From: an uncultured Kineothrix sp.
Lineage (GTDB): Bacteria; Bacillota; Clostridia; Lachnospirales; Lachnospiraceae
DNA length: 64,000 bases
Assembly: GCA_910588855.1 (NCBI GenBank)
Contig: CAJUSR010000008.1
Coordinates: forward strand, 62,001 to 126,000
Reading direction: 5' to 3'
Shown: piece by piece, positions 8,543 to 17,669 of the stretch
Numbering within the stretch: the first letter of the stretch is position 1
Layout of the letters: each line of letters begins with the position of its first letter
Program-made: the position numbers and the translations under genes
The notes under the pieces: model-generated
Seen by the model: only the letters and a program-made list of their open reading frames with translations
What the model was told of the DNA's origin: nothing
Databases searched by the model: none

Positions 8543-9529
8543 TTACTGCATCAAGGAGAGGGCAAATAAATCCTTATTTATTTTCTCCTTGTCGTATGCT
8601 GTTTCCCGAATACATGACATGCATGGCATATCCTCAATTTCCCCTGCCAGATGCTTTTGCCGGATATCCGCCATCTTTTCCCCCAGCCACGCATCCTTTA
8701 CTTTCTTTTGATTGATATCCTCCACAATCAGCCGGTTATCCGCTTCACTGCAGCACAGGGACAAATATCCTTCGCATGTTACATTAATTGAGTTCCAAAG
8801 GACAGCGCAAGGTGCCGTATGCTTTATTTCAAAAGAGTGGATTCCCAGCCCTGACATATCACACCGAAGTTCTTTTGCCTTATCTATTTTTTGTCCCGCA
8901 TATGCACATGGGTAATAAAAAATAATTTCATCGCAATATTGTCCTGCTATCCGGTTAAATTCTTCCAATTCCCCATAATTATTTTTTATCCCCACACAGG
9001 AAACAAAAATTTTATATCCTTTTTTACTTTCCTTCCGATAGTTCCATGAAAACCTTAACGCATTCATGACCTTATCGAAATCATCCGCACCATGAATCTC
9101 TTTATATGTTTCCCTGCTCCCTGCATTGATAGAAAACTTTATACTGTCCAGCCCGGCATCAAAAATCCTGGCCAATAATTCCTTATCCGCCAGAGAACCA
9201 TTGGTGGTAACAAACGAATAGTCAAAACCAAGGTCCTTTGAATATTTTACCAGCTCCGGCAGCTTTTTATATAAAAAAGGCTCTCCATTCATATGGAAAC
9301 AGATTTTTTTATCTTCCCCTAAAAATCCCGCGCACTCTTCCATTACCCGTCTCGCCAGGCTTTCATCCATCATCTTCCTTTTTCTCGTACTGTCCATATT
9401 CGGGCAGAAAATGCACCGATGGTTACATGCATTGGTAACTTCCAATTGCAGAAGGACTCCATCCAATTTTACTTCTGCCTGTTCTACCTTTTCCCCCAGT
9501 TTTTTACTATAGCGCTCTGTCAGATTCAT
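8543..9529 (-). CDS. Radical SAM/SPASM enzyme
   Basis: 328 residues. The CX3CX2C cluster motif is at Cys35, Cys39 and Cys42 (ACNHRCIFC), preceded by LQLEVTN as usual. HMNGEPFLY matches the GGEP-type strand and FVTTNGSL the SAM-binding strand. C-terminal cysteines (HTAPCAVLWNSINVTC, LSLCC, MPCMSC) form a SPASM domain for extra iron-sulfur clusters. Family members modify peptides or small molecules by radical chemistry; the substrate here is unknown. The ATG overlaps the LicD stop codon (ATGA), so the two are translationally coupled. Confidence 0.88.
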   Translation of the reverse strand: MNLTERYSKKLGEKVEQAEVKLDGVLLQLEVTNACNHRCIFCPNMDSTRKRKMMDESLARRVMEECAGFLGEDKKICFHMNGEPFLYKKLPELVKYSKDLGFDYSFVTTNGSLADKELLARIFDAGLDSIKFSINAGSRETYKEIHGADDFDKVMNALRFSWNYRKESKKGYKIFVSCVGIKNNYGELEEFNRIAGQYCDEIIFYYPCAYAGQKIDKAKELRCDMSGLGIHSFEIKHTAPCAVLWNSINVTCEGYLSLCCSEADNRLIVEDINQKKVKDAWLGEKMADIRQKHLAGEIEDMPCMSCIRETAYDKEKINKDLFALSLMQ

Positions 9530-10464
9530 GTCTTATCGTTCCCATCCTCCCTGTTTTTCCCTGCCTGCATTTCCATCCACATCCTTTTCTGCCCGGAATA
9601 AAACGGGTATTCGTGCATGGAACTGCCTCTTACAGGAATCATGTATTCCCCATATACTGTCCGTAATACGGCATCATAATTGCATGGAACCGGTATATGG
9701 ATATTTTCAAACGGCATATACCGGAACTTTGCAAACCAATCCGCTTCAAATATTTTATATTCCACATTATAGAGCAAACATCCAATCAGCCTGCCGCTTT
9801 CCCCCAAATAGGACATCGCCAGCTTATCCCTCGTCCAAGCCAATTGTCTTCCAAGATTCCCCTCCCTGTTAATCTTTATCCCATATATCTCCTCTATCCG
9901 GGCAATCTCCTCCTCCGGTACCTTCCCTCCTCCGGCTGCCGCCATAATCGAAAGGTTCCCTTTTATCAGCCTTAAAGCATCCGTCAAAGCAAGCAAGGCT
10001 TCTTTCTCTTCTTCATTATCCGGAAGTGCATCCAGCGGGAAAATATCAACCCCCACAATCCACGGGCACCCATGCCATTCCTTTAAATGTTCCTCTGTAA
10101 AATCCACTTTCGTATCATTTACTACACGGACAAAAGCCTCATCCCAATCCGCACTGCTTTCTATGCTTAACAGCTTCATAGAAGAAGGCAGCCCCTTGGA
10201 AGCCACGGAAAGGAACTTTATATAATCTTTCCGCATCATACAGATGTCCATGTCATCGTCCCATGGGATAAACCCTTTATGCCGGACAGCCCCCAGCAAG
10301 GTGCCGCTGTCCGCATAATACATAATCCCGTTTTCGGCACATATCTTATCAATCTGTGCCAGCACTTCCAGTTCCGCTGCCCACGCATGTTTCATTTCTG
10401 CTTCCACCAAAAACCCTTCTCTGGTTTCATCCTGAAAAAAATTATCAGAAAAAATATTCAGCAT
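9526..10464 (-). CDS. LicD family phosphotransferase
   Basis: 312 residues with the LicD core: GIMYYADSGTLLGAVRHKG, then PWDDDMDICMMRKDY, the metal-binding aspartates seen in phosphocholine transferases and fukutin-like enzymes. LicD proteins move a phospho-substituent from a CDP-activated donor onto a sugar. A GGAGGAAAAATTT ribosome binding site precedes the ATG. With the LicC-like nucleotidyltransferase and SerB-like phosphatase nearby it completes a plausible activate-and-transfer pathway for a phosphodiester-linked decoration of the flagellin glycan. Choline itself is only one option, and no choline kinase is present. Confidence 0.87.
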   Translation of the reverse strand: MLNIFSDNFFQDETREGFLVEAEMKHAWAAELEVLAQIDKICAENGIMYYADSGTLLGAVRHKGFIPWDDDMDICMMRKDYIKFLSVASKGLPSSMKLLSIESSADWDEAFVRVVNDTKVDFTEEHLKEWHGCPWIVGVDIFPLDALPDNEEEKEALLALTDALRLIKGNLSIMAAAGGGKVPEEEIARIEEIYGIKINREGNLGRQLAWTRDKLAMSYLGESGRLIGCLLYNVEYKIFEADWFAKFRYMPFENIHIPVPCNYDAVLRTVYGEYMIPVRGSSMHEYPFYSGQKRMWMEMQAGKNREDGNDKT

Positions 10465-10496
10465 AAATTTTTCCTCCTATCCTTGGCAGCCTTTTA

Positions 10497-11351
10497 TTAT
10501 TTGTGCTGCAGAATAAACATTGCATGGTCTCCCATCGAATTTTTATTGGCAAACTCCGCATATTCGTTAAACCTCTTTTTTTCTTCTTCCGGCATTTTAC
10601 CAATGTGTTCTAGCGCATAAAAAAGCGGCAATCCTAACTCATAAAAATAACTAACAGCGAATTGTGACAAATCTGAATTGTATTCTACCGTTACTACCTT
10701 CAAATTGGTTTTTTCACACATATATTCCATACTTTCTTTGGAATGAATAAAAAGATGTCTCGGTGCATCCCACTGGTACCAATTTGTGCCGAAAGTTTCC
10801 GTAGCCAAATTAGGATATACAGGTATATTCACCCTGCAAAACCCATTCGGGCTCATCAGCCGTTTAACGGTATGCAATACCTCCAACGGGTCTTCCATAT
10901 GTTCAAAAGAATCGGCAAAATTTATAATATCATATTCTCCTTCCAAATCGTGTATGGTACTTTTCTTTATTTTAATCCGCTCCCCGTATTGTATATCATG
11001 TTTAATATATGGATCACAGCCATATAAATGCCCATATCCATCCTTTGCCAATTCAACAAGCCACCTTCCAGCCCCGCACCCCACATCCAAAAGCCGCTCC
11101 TCATGCCGGATGATTTCGGGAAAACAATTTTCTTCCGTCAGGACTTCTTCAAAACTATAATAATCATCCCCGTAATACTGCCCCATATTATCCGGAATTT
11201 CCACAATCTGCATACAATGGCAATGGCTGCATTCAAAATAGGTAAATTCTTCCATTGTGCCATAAAACATTTCTTTCACATTATAACAATAATTTTCCCG
11301 TATTTCTCCGCATATTTTACATTTGGAAACTTTCTTTATCAAACTTTTCAT
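10497..11351 (-). CDS. Class I SAM-dependent methyltransferase with N-terminal zinc-binding motif
   Basis: 284 residues. The N-terminus has paired cysteines (CKICG at 11-15; CSHCHC at about 41-46) that would bind zinc, as in sugar C-methyltransferase-like proteins. The methyltransferase core shows RLLDVGCGAGRWLVELAK, YGCDPY, and DIINFADSFEHMEDP, the usual motif IV of this family. Sugar methylation (C- or O-) is a likely role. Its ATG overlaps the stop of the 860-residue gene (ATGA), so it is coupled to it. Confidence 0.83.
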   Translation of the reverse strand: MKSLIKKVSKCKICGEIRENYCYNVKEMFYGTMEEFTYFECSHCHCMQIVEIPDNMGQYYGDDYYSFEEVLTEENCFPEIIRHEERLLDVGCGAGRWLVELAKDGYGHLYGCDPYIKHDIQYGERIKIKKSTIHDLEGEYDIINFADSFEHMEDPLEVLHTVKRLMSPNGFCRVNIPVYPNLATETFGTNWYQWDAPRHLFIHSKESMEYMCEKTNLKVVTVEYNSDLSQFAVSYFYELGLPLFYALEHIGKMPEEEKKRFNEYAEFANKNSMGDHAMFILQHK

Positions 11352-13930
11352 CTCTTCTGCCCACCTTCCCCAAAAATTATCTCACTCTGACTGTTCTCTC
11401 TTTTTACTAAAAAGATATCCGCCTGCCCATCCCCTAACTGCTGGGAAAAATTTTCTAAATCTCCTATTTCCCTTAATTCATCCACGTTGTTATTCAGATA
11501 TTCGTTCAGCCAGATAAAATGCGTATAACACCTTTTCAGGTTCTGTAATAACAGTTCATAAGATCCCTGCCTCCTCAGATATTTTGGCACATACTCCATG
11601 CAGACAGGAATCCTTGAACTTAGCAGCAGCTTTTTCGCCCCGTCTACCACAAACCCTTCAAATCCTTCCACATCCATCCAGATATATCTGATATCCTGAT
11701 ATGCCGTTCCACGCATACGCAAATAATCATCCAAAGCAATGCTTTCCACAGTCTCTGCATATGCCCTGTTTTCTTTCCCTTTATCCACTATATGGGCCAT
11801 TCCCGGATTAAAGATATCTTTTTCCACCACTTTATCCGAGCATTCATTTGATAACGCCTTTTCTACCAATGTAATCTGCTTATCATCTATATCATTTAAA
11901 ATACAGTTCGCCTTAAACATACGTATGTTGTCCTTTACCGGTTCAAAAGCAATCACCTTAAGCTTTGGAGACTTCTCTTTTAGGACATATATGGAAGTTG
12001 TTCCGATATTTCCTCCGATGTCCAAAAAAATACCGCCGTTTTCATCCATACCTCTGCCATAATATTTATCGGACAACTCAAAGAAAGCATCTATCTCTTT
12101 TTTTGACCAGTTTTCTTTTTTATTGTACATGCTCCGCATCATTACCAAATCCAGGCTGCTGCCGATATATTTTATCCCGTTGACATCACAGCTCATGAAT
12201 GGAACATGCATACAATATTTCGCCCGTTCCAATCCTGCTGTCAATTCCACGATTACATTTTTATCCCGGACTATTGTACGATAAATCAAGTCAGCAGCAC
12301 ACTCCGTCCTTACCGCGTATTCCCACCATATCCTATGGGCATGTACTTTTATATCATTGGATATCCAGGGTTTCGGCCCTGCATAATGGATAATAGATGC
12401 CGCCTGTTTTACCTCCTCAGGCTGTACCCCTTTTAAGCAGGCATTAAAAAAGTCATACCGATATTCGTCCACTAAGCCCGTCATTTCCCAATGAAACAAA
12501 TTCAGGATATCTTGGTCAGGAGCCATCAGTTTTCCTTCCAACTGTCTGACTGCTTTCATATAATCTGCCCCGGAAACCTTTTTCCGCAGTTTTTTCATAT
12601 CAACCAACATGACGCCGCTGTTAAAATAGATGAAATTCTCCTGTTCATATAAACCGGCAAATAATTCCTTCCTTTTATCTTCAAACTCTTCATGCAATAC
12701 TCTTGAAAAATCCCTACAGCCTACAATCTCATAATCCTGCATATCCATAAAGTAAAAATCATAAAGGGGCTTATTTATAATAATATCTACATCCAAATAT
12801 AAAACCCTATCCACATATGCAGGAAGAAGTTCCGTCATGTATAACCGGAAATAAGCCTCCATCGACCATTCTTCAGTTACTTTCGCCCCTTCTGGAATCC
12901 AATCCCTGTCAAAACCATAAAATTCTACTTGATTTCCGAACCGTTCTGCTTGATTTACCAATACTTTCTTATCGTTTTCCACTAATTCACATTGCAATAT
13001 ATGTACATGGACTTCACATAAAGGATTATTTTCATACAAAGACTGCAGCATTACGGCAGCATATACCGTATACGTATGGTTAAATGCCATAACAATATGC
13101 ATGACGTTTTTCGTCCGGCTGTCCATCCAAACCTTTCCGTCAGGCAATAAGTATTTATTCCTTTTCCTGCCCCCAAGCAAAAAATCTTCCCAAAAGTATC
13201 CTGTGATATTTTTAGTAAAAGACATGCTTTCCGCATTTTTCATATGCTCTTCATATTTTATTTGCCCGTCCAGCAATAGCCGCTCTATCAACGCTGCACT
13301 TTCCAAATCATGGCAGATATCCACCCGCCTTAAATGAAACCGGTATTCTTTCTCTATTTCATCCAAACCTTCTCCACCGAAATCATATAAACACCAACTG
13401 CTTGTTTGATAGGGAACCACAGTCTGATATCCTTTTTCGGCCAAAGAACGGCAATGGGTTCCCCCACCACAGTCTTCCGCCCATTCCATATCGTATTGTG
13501 TTGCCATCAACATATTTCCCAGCGAGGATACCCTCTCCAATGCCTTTGTTTCCTGTTTATGGAATTGGCTTATCCCATACCCATCCCATAGCAGAACCCG
13601 GCCGATATCCATTTCTTCCATTTTGCCCGTGCATCCGCATATGCCAAACATGCCAATCTGTCCGTTGCTATGGAATATATCTATCATTTCATAAAGGAAG
13701 GTATCGCAAATAATAAATAAATGGCAGTCCAAATATACCTTATACTTAGCGTTGCTTCCCCTCATGGCAGCATTATAGCCTTCCGCCTGTTCGTTACCGG
13801 ATATACCCCCAACACCCATAATTTCTACATGGATTCCGTGTGGAACCTGCAATTTATTTATATAGTAGACACACTCTTCCAGATATCTCTCATCGTCATA
13901 GAAAATAATAAATGCAACACTTTCGTTCAT
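11348..13930 (-). CDS. Three-domain protein: GT-like, GT8 glycosyltransferase, FkbM methyltransferase
   Basis: 860 residues with three parts. Residues 1-230 are GT-A-like: VAFIIFYDDERYLEECVYYI, EGYNAAMRGSNAKYKVYLD. Residues about 276-540 are a GT8 (glycogenin/LPS galactosyltransferase) domain: VMHIVMAFNHTYTVYAAVML, then RVLYLDVDIIINKPLYDF with the DxD metal site, and HYAGPKPW near its end. Residues about 640-820 are FkbM methyltransferase: FLDIGGNIGTTSIYVL, IAFEPVKDNIRMF, IWMDVEGFEGFVVDGA. One polypeptide could thus add a sugar and methylate it. It lies in the minus-strand glycan run between fliB and a methyltransferase gene. No break in frame is seen, so the fusion is real in this sequence. 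Confidence 0.85.
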   Translation of the reverse strand: MNESVAFIIFYDDERYLEECVYYINKLQVPHGIHVEIMGVGGISGNEQAEGYNAAMRGSNAKYKVYLDCHLFIICDTFLYEMIDIFHSNGQIGMFGICGCTGKMEEMDIGRVLLWDGYGISQFHKQETKALERVSSLGNMLMATQYDMEWAEDCGGGTHCRSLAEKGYQTVVPYQTSSWCLYDFGGEGLDEIEKEYRFHLRRVDICHDLESAALIERLLLDGQIKYEEHMKNAESMSFTKNITGYFWEDFLLGGRKRNKYLLPDGKVWMDSRTKNVMHIVMAFNHTYTVYAAVMLQSLYENNPLCEVHVHILQCELVENDKKVLVNQAERFGNQVEFYGFDRDWIPEGAKVTEEWSMEAYFRLYMTELLPAYVDRVLYLDVDIIINKPLYDFYFMDMQDYEIVGCRDFSRVLHEEFEDKRKELFAGLYEQENFIYFNSGVMLVDMKKLRKKVSGADYMKAVRQLEGKLMAPDQDILNLFHWEMTGLVDEYRYDFFNACLKGVQPEEVKQAASIIHYAGPKPWISNDIKVHAHRIWWEYAVRTECAADLIYRTIVRDKNVIVELTAGLERAKYCMHVPFMSCDVNGIKYIGSSLDLVMMRSMYNKKENWSKKEIDAFFELSDKYYGRGMDENGGIFLDIGGNIGTTSIYVLKEKSPKLKVIAFEPVKDNIRMFKANCILNDIDDKQITLVEKALSNECSDKVVEKDIFNPGMAHIVDKGKENRAYAETVESIALDDYLRMRGTAYQDIRYIWMDVEGFEGFVVDGAKKLLLSSRIPVCMEYVPKYLRRQGSYELLLQNLKRCYTHFIWLNEYLNNNVDELREIGDLENFSQQLGDGQADIFLVKRENSQSEIIFGEGGQKR

Positions 13931-13952
13931 CCCAGACAGCCTCTTTCTAAAA

Positions 13953-15077
13953 TTATTTGAGTAGACAATATAAATTAGCAGCAGATAAAATACCTTTTTC
14001 CATTTCTTCCAGCCATTCTTTGTAGTCGTTGTTATCCTTTCTTATCCTTATCGCCCTCGATGCAAGAGCAATGATAAACCGGAGCGTCACCACATCATAT
14101 TCTCCCCATATGGCATAACTTAAGATACTAAAATGACGGATTAGAAGATATTCTAACAAAATAGCAAGAAAGTTACTCCGCATAAAGTCTTTCCCTTGTG
14201 ATGAAAATTGAAACCATTGGTACACGGCTATATTTTCTGACAATATTTCAAATCCAACGGCCTGTTCCCTCTCCCACCTACTATATAGCTCCTGGTATTC
14301 TTCAAAACTGCAATCCTGATTTTTTACCATTAAACGAAGGGCCTTACTTCTACTCTCTGATTTATCATCCATTAACGGGAGAAGGAGGAATCCATTCAAC
14401 TGTATTATAATACTCCGTATTTCCTCAAACTGTTTACGACTGTCACAGGCTATGCTACTTATGCTTGCCAGCAGCGTTTCATAATATTGCTTCGACAGCA
14501 TTTTTCCCATTTCATTCTCAATTTCGCCTCGCCCTGACATCCTATCTATTTTATTAAGGCAAAATGCCGTAAAGAAAATCCGATACCATAATGGCAGTTC
14601 TCTCTTTTGCAGCCATGCAATAATGCCGATTCTAATATCATGGAATAATGTTACCTCTTCATTTTCCTCTTCATTACAATCAACCTTGCCATCTTCCTCC
14701 TCAATAAAAACCAATGGTTCCTTCAGATTTTCCAACAGCGCAACTACCTGTGGGCAATCCAACATCAAATTTTTTTCCATTACTCCCGTATTTGCGTAAG
14801 TCCTTGGAAACTCGCGGCAGGTCGTACTCAGCTCTTTCCCTTGAAGAACTAATGTGCAAAGTTGGGATTCATTCAAAAACGGGCATACCGTCCGGTTATC
14901 CATTTTCATCTTATATATATTTAACTTGGAATCATATTCTACATTCCCTTCATATTCCTTACATTTCGTGCATATTTCTTCCTCTACCGGTATTTCCCAT
15001 CCCCCGCAGCAAGTAAATATACATTCCTTCCCCACGCACTCAAATTTATCGTATATAATTGGTTTTACAATATGCAT
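13953..15077 (-). CDS. fliB: FliB-type flagellin lysine N-methylase
   Basis: About 374 residues. FliB methylates epsilon-amino groups of lysines on flagellin; the family holds a cysteine cluster and is common in clostridial flagellar loci. Here the N-terminus shows FECVGKECIFTCCGGWEI, followed by ICTKCKEY, CPFLNESQLCTLV and STTCREFPR, the expected Cys pattern. The rest is helical and less conserved. ATG 15077 is chosen because AGGG lies six bases upstream; ATG 15083 and a TTG farther up are alternatives. Its place among glycan genes next to flagellin supports flagellin as substrate, whose lysines are at positions such as 21, 29, 35, 51 and 96. Confidence 0.8.
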   Translation of the reverse strand: MHIVKPIIYDKFECVGKECIFTCCGGWEIPVEEEICTKCKEYEGNVEYDSKLNIYKMKMDNRTVCPFLNESQLCTLVLQGKELSTTCREFPRTYANTGVMEKNLMLDCPQVVALLENLKEPLVFIEEEDGKVDCNEEENEEVTLFHDIRIGIIAWLQKRELPLWYRIFFTAFCLNKIDRMSGRGEIENEMGKMLSKQYYETLLASISSIACDSRKQFEEIRSIIIQLNGFLLLPLMDDKSESRSKALRLMVKNQDCSFEEYQELYSRWEREQAVGFEILSENIAVYQWFQFSSQGKDFMRSNFLAILLEYLLIRHFSILSYAIWGEYDVVTLRFIIALASRAIRIRKDNNDYKEWLEEMEKGILSAANLYCLLK

Positions 15078-15153
15078 ATTCATCCCTATTTCTGTGCGGC
15101 TTTTTGCACACGACAAGTTTGTGGATGCCGCACGGACACAAACTTATCCTCTC

Positions 15154-16296
15154 TTACTCTGCCAAATACCTCATTAATTCCCATACTTCCCTTGTCAATT
15201 CCCTATATGCTATATCCTCATTCAGCAAATGATGGATACCTTCCATATAGCGGCCGGCTTTTATATCCCCTTCCAGCCCTTGGTTCAGACTTTTTATATT
15301 ATCCAACTGGCAGTTCATCATCTGCAAGTATCGAATCACCGTATCCGTATCCTTTTCTTCCCTTTTCTTTTGAGGGATTGCCCTTTGCAGGATTCCCACC
15401 GCTTCTTCTACTTCATTTCCGAAAATTTTCTTTTCCTGTTTTATCTTTTCGATATATGGATAGTATTGCTCTTTGACGGTATCATAATTTTTCATTACAT
15501 ATTCGATTTGGTTGATGATCGTTTCATAGTCTTCCTCATCGCTGATTTTGTACTCTTCCGGTATGGGCACATCCTCCGCATATTCCGCGCTGCCTTTCCG
15601 GTTGGTTATGACACAGCAGCCACAGTACGCTGCCTCTCGGGGTATCCTATCTTTCCCCGGATGATTCCCCAAGTCAATATATACCTTTCCGGTACACAAA
15701 CGCTGTGCCATTTGTTCCGGCTCCATCCCTTCCAATGGCACCCAGAGGAAACGGCCATTCGTCCTTGCAATTAATTCGGAAACGCGTTCATATCCTTTTT
15801 GCGGGTTATAAAAACATATATTTTCCCGTTTTGAATTTTCCCTATTTCCATCCGCATAACCGGTAATGGAACTGCTGATATAATCGCTGAGATAATGGCT
15901 TTCTATCCGGAATTTATCCATCAAATATTTCTTTGCATAATAAGACTGTGCAAAATGAATGATATCTTCTTTCGCAAACTCTTTGCTGTCTATCTGCCAA
16001 GCATTATCTATAGACAACCACCAGACAACGATTTTCCCTTTTACACACCAGTTCCTGACACTCAGCATACTTTCCGGTACAATAAAAACGGAATCCTCTG
16101 CATCTAAATATTCATCGACTACTTTCGCACCATACTTCTGATAAACGGACGGTACCGGGTCATTCATAGAAAATTCTTTATCAAAATATAAAAGGTAAGT
16201 ATCTATATTCCGCATCATTAGTTGCTCCGCTAATTGATGCAATACCTCAACCCCGCCTGTCCTGAAATTGGCAATACATGCAATAAAAACCCTCAT
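15154..16296 (-). CDS. GT-B-like glycosyltransferase, paralogue of the gene at 1413
   Basis: 380 residues starting MRVFIACIANFRTGGVEVLHQ, a Rossmann strand and loop typical of GT-B enzymes. The C-terminal half has LGNHPGKDRIPREAAYCGCC and VITNRKGSAEYAED, the nucleotide-sugar binding part, shared nearly word for word with the gene at 1413-2385. ATG 16296 has GAGG six bases upstream, a better site than ATG 16308. The complete N-terminus here is what shows that the paralogue at 1413 has lost its frame at the poly-C tract. Donor and acceptor are unknown; flagellin glycan assembly is inferred. Confidence 0.8.
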   Translation of the reverse strand: MRVFIACIANFRTGGVEVLHQLAEQLMMRNIDTYLLYFDKEFSMNDPVPSVYQKYGAKVVDEYLDAEDSVFIVPESMLSVRNWCVKGKIVVWWLSIDNAWQIDSKEFAKEDIIHFAQSYYAKKYLMDKFRIESHYLSDYISSSITGYADGNRENSKRENICFYNPQKGYERVSELIARTNGRFLWVPLEGMEPEQMAQRLCTGKVYIDLGNHPGKDRIPREAAYCGCCVITNRKGSAEYAEDVPIPEEYKISDEEDYETIINQIEYVMKNYDTVKEQYYPYIEKIKQEKKIFGNEVEEAVGILQRAIPQKKREEKDTDTVIRYLQMMNCQLDNIKSLNQGLEGDIKAGRYMEGIHHLLNEDIAYRELTREVWELMRYLAE

Positions 16297-16317
16297 TTTA
16301 TACCTCATTTCTGCGCA

Positions 16318-16470
16318 TCTCTTCGCGCATTATAAGTTAAGTCTGTGGATGCTGCGCAAACGCAGGCTTTTCCAGCTTCCGCCCATCGCAAGTTTATGGA
16401 TGCTGCGCATGCGCAGACTTTTCCAGCTTCCGCACATTATAAGTTTACGAGTGCTGCGCTGCGCATGGCT
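16318..16470. repeat. Three 51-bp tandem repeats in an intergenic gap
   Basis: The block ATGCTGCGC recurs at 16349, 16400 and 16451 (the last as GTGCTGCGC), exactly 51 bp apart, with TTTTCCAGCTTCCGC shared by the first two units. The middle unit holds the perfect palindrome CTGCGCATGCGCAG. A related single copy (AAGTTTGTGGATGCCGCAC) lies in the next gap at about 15115-15135. Confidence 0.8.
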
Positions 16471-16488
16471 TTGTTTAACCCAATATTT

Positions 16489-17658
16489 TTACATAATATT
16501 TTCTAATATGTTATCTACCCGTTGCTTATAAGTATGCGCCATTTTCACCTTACGGTATCCGTTCTCTGCGATTTCTAACCTTTCTTTCTCATGAGCCATA
16601 TAATATTCCACTTTATCCATTAGTTCCTCAAGGCTCATATAGCAGATAAAGTCCTCGTCCGGCCTGAAAAATTCTAAAAAGTCTTCTTGATAATTGCTGG
16701 CTAAAAACCCTCCGCTCCCCATAATCTCAAATGCCCGTAAAGGGATTCCGGTCAAAATGCTTTTCAAGCTTATATTCAGGTTTATTTTGGAGCAACGATA
16801 AATAAGCGGAGCTTCTTTCATAATCTCCGCTGTTCCCATATTCCTTACCTTTTCCAGTTCCGGCGTCTGTTCATAAGTATATAAATCCACCTTAAACTTA
16901 TGAGACAAGGCATTCAATACTGCTTCGCGCTCTAAGGCAGTAACATATCTTGCCATAAAATAATTTGCATACACCCACTCCAACCGCTCAAATCCATCGG
17001 CATTGACGGCCAAAGGGCAAGCACTCATCATATCCTCCAACACTTCCGGTATCAGCAGCCTTTCTAAAATAAAGTCACCGTAAATCATTTTTTGAGATTG
17101 TACGAGCCCGTCCAGATATCCCTTGCTTTTCTCCGATACCCCCGATAACCTTTCATAAAACCGGTTTTTTTTCTCTTTATATGTAGATCCAATAAATGAA
17201 ATATCCGTTTTATATATATCGTACGTCTGACTGTCTAATTGATAAGAATCATATCTGGATACAGGCGCCGCCATCGGCAGATAATATACCGTCTGAATCC
17301 CCTTCCCCCATAAATCTTCACATGTCCCTTTATCAAATATAAAAACATAGTTATACGGATATGAGATAGTATTTGAGTATAATTGGATAAACGGGCTGTC
17401 AAAAGTCCAAGAAACATACTTTACCCTACACGCATTGCATGCGATAGATATTACCGGAAAGTAATTAAAAGAAAATACGAAATCATAGCCAGCGCCGGCA
17501 ATCGCCCTGACAATTTCCTCACATAGTTTATGATTTAATCTCGTATTTTCCTCTTCCCGGGGAAACGGAAAAAAATCAACCTTCCATCCCCTTTCTCCAA
17601 ATTCCTGCACGATGTCAGCCTGCCCCAGGCTTTTCCATTCCATGAATAGAATTTTCAT
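16489..17658 (-). CDS. CgeB/DUF3880-type glycosyltransferase (copy 1)
   Basis: 389 residues. The N-terminal half is DUF3880-like (YDFVFSFNYFPVISIACNAC; VKYVSWTFDSPF) and the C-terminal half is the Glyco_trans_1_2 domain with RAFEIMGSGGFLASNYQED and NGYRKVKMAHTYKQRV. These GT-B proteins are named after the spore-coat protein CgeB and occur in clusters in clostridial flagellin loci. It is one of three related genes here (also 20151 and 21349). The ribosome binding site is GGATGAGCGGAG. It probably adds a sugar to flagellin or to the glycan on it. Confidence 0.83.
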   Translation of the reverse strand: MKILFMEWKSLGQADIVQEFGERGWKVDFFPFPREEENTRLNHKLCEEIVRAIAGAGYDFVFSFNYFPVISIACNACRVKYVSWTFDSPFIQLYSNTISYPYNYVFIFDKGTCEDLWGKGIQTVYYLPMAAPVSRYDSYQLDSQTYDIYKTDISFIGSTYKEKKNRFYERLSGVSEKSKGYLDGLVQSQKMIYGDFILERLLIPEVLEDMMSACPLAVNADGFERLEWVYANYFMARYVTALEREAVLNALSHKFKVDLYTYEQTPELEKVRNMGTAEIMKEAPLIYRCSKINLNISLKSILTGIPLRAFEIMGSGGFLASNYQEDFLEFFRPDEDFICYMSLEELMDKVEYYMAHEKERLEIAENGYRKVKMAHTYKQRVDNILENIM

Positions 17659-17669
17659 CTCCGCTCATC

